64,000 bases of DNA from Mumia sp050632745 (GCF_050632745.1 NZ_JBODSD010000002.1:248001-312000); one strand, 5' to 3'. Shown: positions 17,332-25,892, numbered from the stretch's first letter. Notes: generated from the sequence alone by a model not told the origin. Numbers and translations are program-made.

Positions 17332-18219
17332 ATGGCGACGTGGCTCCCGCCGTTCGTCGACCACCACGTCCACCTGCAGCTCGTCGACGCCGACCGGCTC
17401 CGCGGCAGCGGGCTCGCGGGCGTCGTCGACCTCGGCGGCGACGCGACGACGGTGGCCGCGTTGGCGCGGGAGGCGGCTGCCGCACACGACCAGGGTGCTC
17501 CGTACGTCCGCTTCGCCGGAGCCTTCCTCGCCGCCCCGGGCGGCTACCCGGGCGATCGTTCGTGGTGCCCTGCCGGTGCGGTGCGCGAGGTCCGCTCCCC
17601 CGCCGACGCCGCCGAGGCCGTCGCGGAGCAGGCTGCGGTCGGCGCCACGACCGCCAAGGTGACGCTCAACGCCGACGCCGGTCCGGTCCCCGACCGCGCG
17701 ACGCTCACCGCGCTCGTCGACGCGGCCCGCGACCACGGCCTCCCCGTCGTCGCGCACGTCGAGGGCCCCGGGACGACGGCCCTCGCGACGGCGGCCGGGA
17801 TCGATGTGCTCGCGCACACGCCGTGGACCGAGCAGCTCGACGAGGACCTCGTCCGCGACGCAGCCAGGCAGGGCCAGCGATGGATCACGACGCTCGACAT
17901 CCACGGGGACGACCCCGCGACGCAGGAACTCGCCCTCGACAACCTGCGCCGCTTCCACGCCGCCGGCGGCCGCGTGCTGTACGGCACCGACCTCGGCAAC
18001 GGCGACCTCCCCCTCGGCGTGAACCCGCGCGAGATCGCGGCCATGGCACGGGCCGGCCTGGACCGGGACGCGATCGTCTCCGCGCTCGCCGACCCGTGGC
18101 CGACCACGCTGCACCCGGACGGGATCGCCACGCGGATCGCCGACCCTCCGCCGGCACGACCTGACGACCTGCCCGCGTGGCTCGCGTCCGCCGAGGTGGG
18201 TCGCAGGCCCTCAGACTGA
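17332..18219 (+). CDS. Amidohydrolase superfamily protein coupled to kynA
   Basis: A 295-residue metal-dependent TIM-barrel hydrolase. Metal ligands follow the family order: HVH in FVDHHVHLQL (about 8-17), the lysine-like position in ATTAKVTLN, then His in VVAHVEG, His in VLAHTPW and the Asp in LYGTDLGNG. It starts two bases after the kynA stop, so the pair is almost certainly cotranscribed. The next step after tryptophan dioxygenase is removal of the formyl group from N-formylkynurenine; this gene is a candidate for that step, distinct from the usual cyclase-type formamidase KynB. No kynureninase is nearby. The specific function is inference. Confidence 0.82.
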   Translation: MATWLPPFVDHHVHLQLVDADRLRGSGLAGVVDLGGDATTVAALAREAAAAHDQGAPYVRFAGAFLAAPGGYPGDRSWCPAGAVREVRSPADAAEAVAEQAAVGATTAKVTLNADAGPVPDRATLTALVDAARDHGLPVVAHVEGPGTTALATAAGIDVLAHTPWTEQLDEDLVRDAARQGQRWITTLDIHGDDPATQELALDNLRRFHAAGGRVLYGTDLGNGDLPLGVNPREIAAMARAGLDRDAIVSALADPWPTTLHPDGIATRIADPPPARPDDLPAWLASAEVGRRPSD

Positions 18220-18918
18220 GGTGCTCGGCTCCCGCGGACGGTCCCCTGCGGATCGGGACAGGCGAGCGGTCGCGTACGCGGGCTCCCGCAGGCGCTCCAC
18301 CCACCCGTAGTTCTCCAGACCCGGCACCGTCCGACGCACCGGGTCGAACCGCAGGGGCGCGTCCGGACCGGCGGTCGCCGCGAGGTCGACGACGGCGAAC
18401 TGCTGCCACGGGCCCCGCAGCCTCGACCACGACAGCCGGAGCCGGGTCCCGCCGTCCGCGGCCCGGGCGCCCACGAGCAGGGGGCCGGCTGGACTCCGGT
18501 ACGGCAGCAGCGTGGTCATGGGCCGCGTCGTCGGGCGGCGAGCCGCCGTCAGGACGAACCGCCCGAGTCCGGCCCACCCCGTCGTCGCCAGCAGCAGGTC
18601 GCCGTAGTCGTCCCCTCCCACCGGCACCCGCAGCGCGAGGCCGTGCACGTCCGGCCAGGACTCGGGCAGCCCGACGGCGCGTGACATCCGGATGATGACC
18701 CGGTCGTGGCCCGGCTCGTCGATCCACGCGACCCCGCTGGCGCGGCCACCCTCCGGCACACCGGTCCGGGAGAGGGTCGCCTCCACGACCGCCCCTCGAG
18801 GGTGCAACGGCTTCGCGGCGAACCGGCGGAGGGCGGCGACACCGAAGGCGGCGCCGGCGAGGAGCGCACCGCCCGCCGCGCTGGTCGGGACGGCCGCGAC
18901 GGAGAGGATCGGATTCAC
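18211..18918 (-). CDS. Conserved actinobacterial protein of unknown function
   Basis: A 235-residue protein from a GTG at 18916-18918. The N-terminus has one hydrophobic segment (AAGGALLAGAAFGVAAL), then a conserved run including KPLHPRGAVVEATL, WIDEPG, VIIRMSRAVGLPESWPDVHGLALR and TTLLPYRSPAGPLLVGAR. These blocks recur in a widespread actinobacterial family that is sometimes labelled phosphodiesterase; I see no phosphodiesterase metal motif and would not assign that. The 3 prime end overlaps the convergent amidohydrolase by nine bases. Divergent from the alcohol dehydrogenase. Confidence 0.7.
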   Translation of the reverse strand: MNPILSVAAVPTSAAGGALLAGAAFGVAALRRFAAKPLHPRGAVVEATLSRTGVPEGGRASGVAWIDEPGHDRVIIRMSRAVGLPESWPDVHGLALRVPVGGDDYGDLLLATTGWAGLGRFVLTAARRPTTRPMTTLLPYRSPAGPLLVGARAADGGTRLRLSWSRLRGPWQQFAVVDLAATAGPDAPLRFDPVRRTVPGLENYGWVERLREPAYATARLSRSAGDRPREPSTSV

Positions 18919-19033
18919 AGCCGTCGGGTACCCCGGAGATGCCGCTGCGACACCCGCAGGGGACGCCGCTCGACGGCGACGGGCGATCTGAGAGACTCGC
19001 CGGGTCCCACCCGCATCCCCTCGAGGAGTGTCG

Positions 19034-20080
19034 ATGAGCATCACCGTCCCTGCCCTGGTCACCGCGTCCGCCGGAGCCGCCTTCGAGCGCGCGACGGTCG
19101 AGCGGCGCGAGGTCGGCGAGCACGACGTCCTCATCGACATCGCCTACGCCGGCATCTGCCACTCCGACATCCACCAGGCCCGTGAGGAGTGGGGCTCGTC
19201 GATCTTCCCGATGGTCCCGGGTCACGAGATCGCCGGCGTCGTGAGCGCGGTCGGCAGCGGGGTCACGCGGCACGCCGTCGGCGACCGGGTCGGGGTCGGC
19301 TGCTTCGTGGACTCCTGCCGCGAGTGCGAGAACTGCCTCGCCGGCGAGGAGCAGTTCTGCCTGCGCGGCAACGTGCCGACGTACAACGGCCGCTACGCCG
19401 ACGACTCCCCCACCTACGGCGGCTACTCGACGCAGGTCGTCGTGGACGAGAACTACGTCCTGCGGATCCCCGAGGGCATCGCGCTGGACGTCGCCGCGCC
19501 GCTGCTGTGCGCCGGCATCACGACCTACTCCCCGCTGCGGCACTGGGGCGCCGGCCCCGGCACGAAGGTCGCGGTCGTCGGCATGGGCGGGCTCGGCCAC
19601 CTCGCGGTCAAGATCGCGCACGCGCTCGGTGCCGAGGTGACCGTCCTGAGCCACACGCTGTCCAAGAAGGACGACGGCCTCCGGTTCGGTGCCGACCACT
19701 ACGAGACCGGCGACCGCGACACGCTCAAGCGGCTCCGTGGCTCCTTCGACCTCATCATCAACACCGTGTCGGCCGACCTCCCCGTCGACGCGTACCTCCG
19801 CACGCTCACGCTCGACGGCACGATGGTCTTCGTCGGCGCTCCCGAGAACAAGCAGTCCTTCCACGCGTTCTCCCTGATCGGGGGCCGCCGCCGCCTCGCC
19901 GGCTCCAACATCGGCGGCATCCGCGAGACGCAGGAGATGCTCGACTTCTGCGCCGAGCACGGCATCGGTGCCGAGATCGAGACCATCACGGCCGACGACG
20001 TCGACAAGGCGTACGACCGCGTGGTGGCCTCCGACGTGCGCTACCGGTTCGTCATCGACACGGCGACGATCCCGGCCTGA
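19034..20080 (+). CDS. Zinc-dependent NAD(P) alcohol dehydrogenase, cinnamyl-alcohol type
   Basis: A 348-residue medium-chain dehydrogenase. CHSDIHQ holds the catalytic zinc Cys, PGHEIAGVV the catalytic His-Glu pair, and DSCRECENCLAGEEQFC the structural zinc cysteines. The coenzyme site is VAVVGMGGLGHLAVKIA. The layout with YNGRYADDSPTYGGYSTQVV is that of the CAD/YahK-like subfamily, which reduces a broad range of aldehydes with NADPH. ATG 19034 is seven bases after GAGGA; a GTG two codons earlier is too close to it. The DUF1304 gene follows 19 bases later and may share the transcript. Confidence 0.92.
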   Translation: MSITVPALVTASAGAAFERATVERREVGEHDVLIDIAYAGICHSDIHQAREEWGSSIFPMVPGHEIAGVVSAVGSGVTRHAVGDRVGVGCFVDSCRECENCLAGEEQFCLRGNVPTYNGRYADDSPTYGGYSTQVVVDENYVLRIPEGIALDVAAPLLCAGITTYSPLRHWGAGPGTKVAVVGMGGLGHLAVKIAHALGAEVTVLSHTLSKKDDGLRFGADHYETGDRDTLKRLRGSFDLIINTVSADLPVDAYLRTLTLDGTMVFVGAPENKQSFHAFSLIGGRRRLAGSNIGGIRETQEMLDFCAEHGIGAEIETITADDVDKAYDRVVASDVRYRFVIDTATIPA

Positions 20081-20099
20081 GCCGCGGCGAAGGCGGATC

Positions 20100-20495
20100 A
20101 TGCAAGGCATGACCGTCCTCGCCGTCGTCTTCGCCGCTCTGGCCGCCGCCCTCCACGTCTGGATCTTCGTCATGGAGTCCGTGCGATGGGAGCACCCCAG
20201 CACCCGACGTACGTTCCGGATGAGCGCCGAGGACGCTGCGGCCACCCGGGAGATGGCGTACAACCAGGGCTTCTACAACCTCTTCCTCGCCGTGACGACG
20301 ACCGTCGGCCTCGTGCTGCTCGGCGTGGACCAGACGGACGCGGGGCGCGCACTCGTCTTCGCCGGCTGCGGGTCGATGCTGGCCGCCGCCGTGGTCCTGG
20401 TCGTCCGGTCGCCCGCTCGGCTCCGTGCCGGTGTCGCTCAGGGGACCGCGCCCCTCCTCGCCGTCGCGTTCCTCGCCCTGTCGCTCGCCGTCTGA
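20100..20495 (+). CDS. DUF1304 family membrane protein
   Basis: A 131-residue protein with four hydrophobic helices. The motif FVMESVRWEHP in the first loop and REMAYNQGFYNLFLA in the second helix are the DUF1304 signature. Function is unknown. It follows the alcohol dehydrogenase by 19 bases and is followed by a long hairpin that probably ends the transcript. An ATG at 20109 is an alternative start. Confidence 0.85.
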   Translation: MQGMTVLAVVFAALAAALHVWIFVMESVRWEHPSTRRTFRMSAEDAAATREMAYNQGFYNLFLAVTTTVGLVLLGVDQTDAGRALVFAGCGSMLAAAVVLVVRSPARLRAGVAQGTAPLLAVAFLALSLAV

Positions 20496-20496
20496 A

Positions 20497-20552
20497 CTCC
20501 GGCCATCGACCGCTCGCGGCGAGCCAACCTCGTCGAATGTCGATGACCGGAG
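20497..20552. terminator. 14-base-pair hairpin with nested inner hairpin after DUF1304
   Basis: CTCCGGCCATCGAC (20497-20510) pairs with GTCGATGACCGGAG (20539-20552) with one mismatch. The 28-base loop itself contains GCTCG/CGAGC (20512-20524), giving a two-tier structure. It starts one base after the DUF1304 stop codon. No T-run follows. It may be a terminator or part of a structured RNA with the next hairpin. Confidence 0.6.
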
Positions 20553-20560
20553 CTCGATCA

Positions 20561-20598
20561 GCAGCGCACGCTGGCACGGAACCAGCGAGAAGCGCTGC
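20561..20598. other. Second strong hairpin in the same intergenic region
   Basis: GCAGCGC (20561-20567) pairs with GCGCTGC (20592-20598), and inside it CGCTGG (20569-20574) pairs with CCAGCG (20582-20587), separated by a 1-by-4 internal loop. It begins eight bases after the preceding long hairpin and ends about 28 bases before the ribosome site of the esterase gene, so it could be part of that gene's leader. Confidence 0.5.
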
Positions 20599-20639
20599 GG
20601 CCGGCTCCCTTGCGTGCCGGTCACGTCGAGGGGGTCGGT

Positions 20640-21968
20640 GTGAGGCGGTTGTGGGTACGTGCTGCACAGGTGGCGACCTCTGTTCTCCTGACCCAGCTCC
20701 TGGCCGCTGCCTGCCTGCCGGTGGCCGGGCACGCGGCGGTCGCGACGACCGAGCCGACCCGGATCATGCTGGCGGGTGACTCGATCACCCAGGGCCGCTC
20801 GGGCGACTTCACCTACCGCTACTGGCTGTGGCGCGGTCTGCAGTCCGTCGGTGCCGACGTCGACCTCGTCGGCCCGCGTCGCGACCTGGCGTACGGGACG
20901 CTGCACTATCTCGACCCGCGGTTCGACCTCGACCACGCGGCTGTGGCCGGGGCCACGACGACCTCCTCCCTGCCGCGCGTCGCCGACGAGGTCGCCACCT
21001 ACGCCCCGGACGTGATCGTGCTGATGATCGGGTTCAACGACCTGAGGGTCCGCACCGCCGAGGCGACCGCAGACAACCTCCGCCGCACCATCGAGACCGC
21101 ACGAACCGTCGACCCCGACGTCGACATCGTCCTCGGCCAGGTCACCACCCAACGCGTCCCGGACACGGGTGAGCTGGTGAAGGCCGCTGAGACGCTCGAC
21201 CTGAACAACCGGATCAGCACCCTCGCGTCCGAGCTCGACACGGTCACGTCGTCGATCACCGTCGCGAGCACCGCGCTCGGATGGACCCCGGCGACCTTCA
21301 CGTGGGACGGGATCCACCCGACGCCCTCGGGCCAGACGCACCTGGCGCAGGCCTTCGCCGACGCGCTCGTCGCCAACGGCACGCTCACCACCCGCCCGTC
21401 GATCAAGGCGACCGTGGCGTGGCCGGCGACGTTCGCCCCGACCGGCCTCGGCGGCAACCGGTCGATCACCCTCCGTTGGGACACGACCCGGATCGACGCC
21501 TGGTCCGCGCGCGTCCGCTACCGGCTCCTCAGCAAGCCCGGTTCCCCTGCGGTGACGACCGGGTTCAAGCCGGGAAGCACGCGGGTGATCACGGGGCTCG
21601 CCGCGGGCGGCCTGTACGAGATCCAGGTCCAGCCCCGCCGAGGCACCATGCAGGGCGCCTGGTCGAAACCGATACGGGTCCGCGCTTCGGGGCAGAGACC
21701 GCGGGCAGTCACCGGACTGCGCGCGGCGTGGTCCCGGACCCGCGTGCGCGTGACCTGGCGTCAGGAGGTCGCGGCGTTCACCCACGACATCGTCTTCCGG
21801 ACGCGCAGGCCCGGTCGCGCGTGGGGAGCATGGAAGCGTACGACCGCCGCAGGAGGGACGAGAACCTTGCCCGTCTCCTCCGCCGCGAGACGGGTCCGGG
21901 TGCGCGTCGCCGCCCGCAACGCCTACCTCACCGGTCCTGCGGCGACCCTCGTCTCCCGTCGCCGATGA
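20640..21968 (+). CDS. Secreted SGNH/GDSL hydrolase with fibronectin-III-like tail
   Basis: A 442-residue exported protein. The N-terminus (RRLWVRAAQVATSVLL, then LAAACLPVAGHA) is a Sec signal peptide. The SGNH domain covers about 38-245: block I LAGDSITQG with nucleophile Ser48, block II glycine in AVAGATTTSS, block III IGFNDLR, and block V TWDGIHPTPSGQTHLA with the Asp-His pair. The remaining roughly 190 residues are two beta-rich, Trp/Arg-rich repeats that look like fibronectin type III modules. It probably deacylates a carbohydrate or lipid outside the cell. GTG 20640 is preceded by GAGGGGG. Confidence 0.85.
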   Translation: MRRLWVRAAQVATSVLLTQLLAAACLPVAGHAAVATTEPTRIMLAGDSITQGRSGDFTYRYWLWRGLQSVGADVDLVGPRRDLAYGTLHYLDPRFDLDHAAVAGATTTSSLPRVADEVATYAPDVIVLMIGFNDLRVRTAEATADNLRRTIETARTVDPDVDIVLGQVTTQRVPDTGELVKAAETLDLNNRISTLASELDTVTSSITVASTALGWTPATFTWDGIHPTPSGQTHLAQAFADALVANGTLTTRPSIKATVAWPATFAPTGLGGNRSITLRWDTTRIDAWSARVRYRLLSKPGSPAVTTGFKPGSTRVITGLAAGGLYEIQVQPRRGTMQGAWSKPIRVRASGQRPRAVTGLRAAWSRTRVRVTWRQEVAAFTHDIVFRTRRPGRAWGAWKRTTAAGGTRTLPVSSAARRVRVRVAARNAYLTGPAATLVSRRR

Positions 21969-21988
21969 CGCGCCACCCTGGGGCGCGT
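21968..21988. terminator. Terminator hairpin between convergent genes
   Basis: ACGCGCC (21968-21974) pairs exactly with GGCGCGT (21982-21988) around a seven-base loop. The stem starts at the last base of the esterase stop codon and ends three bases before the stop of the convergent aminotransferase gene, so it can serve both. Confidence 0.6.
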
Positions 21989-21991
21989 CCG

Positions 21992-23155
21992 CTACCGCAC
22001 CGACGCGACCGCAGCCGCCATCCGCTCCACGATCTCCGACAGGATCGCCCTCGACGTCGCCGTGGTCACCCGGACACGCCCCGCTCCCCCGGTCCCGAAC
22101 GGCAGCCCCGACCCCAGCGCCACCCGCCCGCGCTGCAGGAACACCTCCGCCGGGTCGTCCCCGAGTCCCAGTCCGCGACAGTCCAGCCACGCCAGGTACG
22201 TCGCCTCGGGCGGCCGGAACGCGATCCACGGCAGCCGCTCGGCCAGCGCGGACGCGAGGTGCTGCCGGTTGGCCGCCAGCCCGGCCAGCACCGCGTCCAG
22301 CCACGCCCCGCCCTCGCGCAGCGCGGCGGTGTGGCCGACGACGCCGAGGTGGCTCGCCCCGTGCTCGACCACCTCCGGGATGCGAGCCAGGTCCTTCTCC
22401 GCGGTCTCCCCCGCGAGCACGATCGCGGCCTTCATCCCTGCGAGGTTCCACGCCTTCGACGCCGACATCACCGCGAATCCGTCGTCGGCGCCCTCGACGG
22501 ACAGGTACGGGGTGAAGCGCGCACCGTCGAGCACGACCGGAGCGTGGATCTCGTCCGCGACCACCCTGACGCCGAACGCGCGAGCGAGCCGGGCGACGCC
22601 CTCGAGCTCGGCCGCGGTGTGCGCGACGCCGCTCGGGTTCTGAGGGTTGCACAGCAGGTACGCGGCGGGCCGTCCCGTGGCCACCGCCCGCTCGAACGCG
22701 GCGCCGAGCACGTCGAGGTCCAGCCGCCCGTCCTCGCCCAGCGGCGCCTCGACGACCTCCCGGTCCGCCGCGGCCATGAAGCCGTAGAACGGCGGGTACA
22801 CCGGCGGGCTCACCACCACCGGCGACCCCGGCTCGGTCACCAGCCGGACGACCTCGGTCAACCCCGTCATCACGTCCGCGACCATCGACGACCGGCCGAC
22901 CGGCACCCCGTCCCAGCCCCACCGCTCGGACGCGAAGCCCGCGAGCGCCTCGGCGTAGCCGGTCCCGCTGGGGTAGCCCGTGTCACCGCGGCGGACCAGG
23001 TCGTGCAGCGCCCGCGCGACCGGGTCGGCGAGAGGCACGTCCATCTCGGCGACGAACGACGGCAGCACGTCCGGCGGGTAGGACCGCCACTTCGCGCTCG
23101 TCCGGGTGCGCAGGTCGTCCAGGGTCAGCTGCTCGAGCGGGTTCGCGGTGTCCAT
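21992..23155 (-). CDS. MalY/PatB-type PLP aminotransferase or C-S lyase
   Basis: A 387-residue fold-type I PLP enzyme. The N-terminal WRSYPPDVLPSFVAEMDVPLA and GYPSGTGYAEA, the CNPQNPSG block, ADEIHAPVVLDG and MSASKAWNLAGMK with Schiff-base Lys234 are the MalY/PatB pattern. Members cleave cystathionine or cysteine conjugates and some act as aminotransferases. The ATG at 23155 shares one base with the preceding stop; a GTG one codon earlier overlaps it as GTGA, and a GAGGA ribosome site suits either. It is thus coupled to the GH16-like gene, an unusual partner. Confidence 0.85.
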   Translation of the reverse strand: MDTANPLEQLTLDDLRTRTSAKWRSYPPDVLPSFVAEMDVPLADPVARALHDLVRRGDTGYPSGTGYAEALAGFASERWGWDGVPVGRSSMVADVMTGLTEVVRLVTEPGSPVVVSPPVYPPFYGFMAAADREVVEAPLGEDGRLDLDVLGAAFERAVATGRPAAYLLCNPQNPSGVAHTAAELEGVARLARAFGVRVVADEIHAPVVLDGARFTPYLSVEGADDGFAVMSASKAWNLAGMKAAIVLAGETAEKDLARIPEVVEHGASHLGVVGHTAALREGGAWLDAVLAGLAANRQHLASALAERLPWIAFRPPEATYLAWLDCRGLGLGDDPAEVFLQRGRVALGSGLPFGTGGAGRVRVTTATSRAILSEIVERMAAAVASVR

Positions 23156-23991
23156 CACCGCCCATCCTCGTCCACGCGCCCGACGACCCGCTCGACGACC
23201 AGACGTGGGGTGGGCGGCAGGACCCTGCCCTCGCGCTCCTCCACGCTCGCCCGCTCAGGGAAGTCGAACACGCCGAGGATCAGCTGCATCGGGTAGTCGG
23301 GCGCCTGCGCCACCGTCCGCACCACGGCTCCGTCGAGCAGGAAGGCGACCGCCCCCGGCCGCCAGTCGACCCCGTACGTGTGCCGCTCCGCGACGTCGAG
23401 CGCGACCGGCTCCGTGCGGAACTCCTCCACGAGCGCCGGGTCCCGGAACGCGTGGATCCCGGCGCCGTACGCGACCACCGGACGCCCGTCCGGCCCGGCG
23501 GTCACCGCGTCGCCGAACACCTCGACCAGGCAGATCTCGCCGCACCGCTCCGGCTCGTCCTCGAGCCCCACCATCCACGCCGAGAACATCGACCGAGGGC
23601 CGATCTCCGCCCGGCAGGTCACCTCGACCCGGCCGTACCTCGGGGTGAAGCCGTCCAGCCTCGGCTGCGCCTCCCGCACGACGAGCCCGTCGCGGAACGG
23701 CTGCTGTCCCCGCGTGCTCCCCACCGGCCCGGACCAGCTCCCCGACTGCACCGCCGACACCCGGAGCGGACCTTCGTGCAGGTCGGGGCACCACAGCGGG
23801 TGCTCCGGCGGGATGGACAGCGTGAGGGCGCCGTCAGCCACCGCGTACGTCGCCGCGGCCGCCGCGCGCGAGCTCCACGCCGGCAGGTAGCTGGCGATCC
23901 AGACCTCCGGGTCCAGTCCGGTCCCCGCGAAGTCCTCGACGAAGTCGCCGGGGCGGCTGCGGTCGTCGCCCTCGGCCGTGTCACGCTGCAT
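23155..23991 (-). CDS. GH16-like concanavalin-fold protein with altered catalytic motif
   Basis: A 278-residue protein resembling family 16 glycoside hydrolases: VEDFAGTGLDPEVWI at the N-terminus, GRVEVTCRAEIGPRSMFSAWMVG before the active-site strand, and HTYGVDWRPGAVAFLLDGAVVRT afterwards. The catalytic strand normally reads E-x-D-x-x-E; here it is Glu152-Ile-Cys154-Leu-Val-Glu157, so both glutamates remain but the central Asp is Cys. It has no signal peptide, which is also unusual for the family. It may be a non-hydrolytic binder or have a changed mechanism. The MalY-like gene starts in its stop codon. Confidence 0.75.
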   Translation of the reverse strand: MQRDTAEGDDRSRPGDFVEDFAGTGLDPEVWIASYLPAWSSRAAAAATYAVADGALTLSIPPEHPLWCPDLHEGPLRVSAVQSGSWSGPVGSTRGQQPFRDGLVVREAQPRLDGFTPRYGRVEVTCRAEIGPRSMFSAWMVGLEDEPERCGEICLVEVFGDAVTAGPDGRPVVAYGAGIHAFRDPALVEEFRTEPVALDVAERHTYGVDWRPGAVAFLLDGAVVRTVAQAPDYPMQLILGVFDFPERASVEEREGRVLPPTPRLVVERVVGRVDEDGR

Positions 23992-24050
23992 GAGGCCAGC
24001 ATCGACGCATCCGGGACGCGTCGCAGGCGGCCGCGAACGAGGAGACGAGG

Positions 24051-24704
24051 ATGACCGCTGGAGTGGACACGCCGGACCGCCGCGGACGGACGGGCCTGCA
24101 CCTGACCGGGCTCGACCTCGACGGCAATCCCGACGTGACGGTGCGCGAGGTGGAGCTCCTCGCGAGCGACTGGTTCGTCCTGCGGGCCACCACGTACGAC
24201 CGCCGTCGTCCGGACGGCACGGTGACGACCGAGCGCCGCGAGACCTACGACCGGGGGAACGGCGCGACGATCCTCCTCTACGACCTCGAGCGGCGCACCG
24301 TCCTCCTGACCCGGCAGTTCCGCTACCCCGTCTACGTCAACGGGCACCCCGACGGCATGCTGCTCGAGGCTGCCGCGGGACTGCTCGACGAGGACGACCC
24401 CAAGACCGCGATCCGCCGCGAGGCCGCGGAGGAGACAGGCGTCGAGGTCGGCGAGGTGACCCACGTGTTCGACGTCTACATGAGCCCGGGGTCGGTCACG
24501 GAGAAGCTCCACTTCTTCGCCGCCCCGTACTCCGGCGACCGCTGGGCCGGGACGACCGCCGGCATCGCCGACGAGGGCGAGGACATCGAGGTCGTGGAGC
24601 TCGGCATCGACGACGCCGTCGCGCGGATCGGCCACGACGTGGTGGACGCCAAGACGATCATGCTGCTGCAGTGGGCGGTGCTGAGCGGCCCGTTCGCCCG
24701 CTGA
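24051..24704 (+). CDS. nudK: NudK-like Nudix hydrolase (nucleoside diphosphosugar pyrophosphatase)
   Basis: A 217-residue Nudix enzyme. The order ETYDRGNGATILLYDL, TRQFRYPVYVNG, LLEAAAGLLDEDDPKTAIRR and EAAEETGVEVGEV closely follows E. coli NudK (GDP-mannose hydrolase), including the one-residue-short spacing before the REAxEExG core. YMSPGSVTEKLHFF and the late DAKTIMLLQ also match that subgroup. It likely splits GDP-mannose or a related nucleotide sugar or ADP-ribose. It is divergent from the GH16-like gene across 59 bases; ATG 24051 has GAGGAG/GACGAGG upstream. Confidence 0.88.
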   Translation: MTAGVDTPDRRGRTGLHLTGLDLDGNPDVTVREVELLASDWFVLRATTYDRRRPDGTVTTERRETYDRGNGATILLYDLERRTVLLTRQFRYPVYVNGHPDGMLLEAAAGLLDEDDPKTAIRREAAEETGVEVGEVTHVFDVYMSPGSVTEKLHFFAAPYSGDRWAGTTAGIADEGEDIEVVELGIDDAVARIGHDVVDAKTIMLLQWAVLSGPFAR

Positions 24705-24728
24705 CGCCGCCGGGCGCCACGCAGCGTC

Positions 24729-25892
24729 CTAGCGCGCGACCGTCAGGCCCGCGACCCGTCGTGGGCTCACGGCGGACCGGTACGAACCGCCGGCGGGTCG
24801 CACCTCGAGGTGCAGGTGCGGTCCGTCCGGCGCTCCGCGGGCCCCGCTGCGCCCGACCAGGTCGCCCTTGCGGACGCGGTCGCCGTGCTGCACCGCCCGC
24901 GAACGGAGGTGGCCCAGGAGGATGTCCCGACCCCGGGAGCGGATGATCACCGCGCGACTGCCGTACGCGGTGCCGATCCCGCGGGTGATGATCCGGCCGG
25001 ACACCCCGGCGTACACCTTCGTCCCCTTCGGCATGTCGAGGTCGAGCCCGTGGTGGAACCCCTTGCCGCCGGTGCACCGCGACGACGGCGCGTACCACGG
25101 GGCGCGCGTGCAGCCGTAGGGGATCATCCGCCGGTGGGCGCCGGCGAACCAGCGTGACGTGTAGCACCGTCGGTCCGTGGTCCAGAACCGCTTGATGCCT
25201 GACGGCGTACGGCGCGGCCCGACCTTGCAGGCGGCCGCGCGCGCCGTCGCCGGTCCGGCCTCCCACGGGCCGACGCGGACGGTCGTGCCGTTGCCGATGT
25301 CGAGGCTCTCCTCCGTGCGCGCCACGACCGGGTCCTGCCCACGCGCGAGCTGGAGGGCGAGGGCGGTGATCCGCTCGGTCTCGGCTCCCCCGAGCGACCC
25401 GCCCCACTCGACGTTCACGAACGCCTCCGCCGCCGGACCGAGGGCGATGCGCGTGACTCCCGCGGACTCCCCCGTGCGCTGCCGCTGCTCGGCCGCGAGC
25501 ACGAGCGGGTCACCGCTCTGGCCCTGACCGCCGACACCGGGGTAGCCCTCGACCGTGCAGGCAGAGCCCGACACGTTGCGGAGCGCGACGCGCGCGTAGC
25601 GGTGGCCGAGCGCGGGCTCGACCGGCGTGAGCGAGAGGGCCACGTCCTGCGGACCACAGGAACGGGCGGTCGCCGGACGCGTCGCCCGGAGCGCCAGAAC
25701 GGACGCGTCGACGGCCGCGGCCGCCGGCGGTGCCGCGGTCACCGTCGGAGCCGCCGTCGCCGTCGCCGAGCGCGTCGCCGTCGCAGGAGCTGGTTCGGGG
25801 TCCGCCGTCGCCCCGTCGTCCGCCGACGGGGACGCGCAGGCCGACACCACGAGGAGGACGCTCGCGAGGAGCGGGACGGACGCACGTCGCAT
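24729..25892 (-). CDS. Lipoprotein with DUF4232-like domain and M23 endopeptidase domain
   Basis: A 387-residue exported protein. The N-terminus ends in the lipobox VSAC with Cys at about residue 19, followed by a low-complexity Ala/Thr/Pro linker (to about 62). Residues about 75-215 resemble the DUF4232 beta domain (CGPQDVALSL, GCTVEGYPGV-like). The C-terminal domain is M23/LytM: HHGLDLDMPKG provides His and Asp zinc ligands and GPHLHLEVRP the HxH ligand. A peptidoglycan endopeptidase anchored to the membrane is likely. It is convergent with nudK across 24 bases. The combination with a DUF4232-like module is uncommon. Confidence 0.85.
   Translation of the reverse strand: MRRASVPLLASVLLVVSACASPSADDGATADPEPAPATATRSATATAAPTVTAAPPAAAAVDASVLALRATRPATARSCGPQDVALSLTPVEPALGHRYARVALRNVSGSACTVEGYPGVGGQGQSGDPLVLAAEQRQRTGESAGVTRIALGPAAEAFVNVEWGGSLGGAETERITALALQLARGQDPVVARTEESLDIGNGTTVRVGPWEAGPATARAAACKVGPRRTPSGIKRFWTTDRRCYTSRWFAGAHRRMIPYGCTRAPWYAPSSRCTGGKGFHHGLDLDMPKGTKVYAGVSGRIITRGIGTAYGSRAVIIRSRGRDILLGHLRSRAVQHGDRVRKGDLVGRSGARGAPDGPHLHLEVRPAGGSYRSAVSPRRVAGLTVAR

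Noticed and set aside
20052..22922. A 956-codon reverse open frame covering the DUF1304, esterase and aminotransferase region
   Set aside because: It is antisense or out of frame with well-supported genes and its product is Arg/Gly-rich without any domain.
24703..24728. GACGC...GCGTC inverted repeat between nudK and the M23 gene, considered as a terminator
   Set aside because: Only five base pairs with a 16-base loop; too weak to support.
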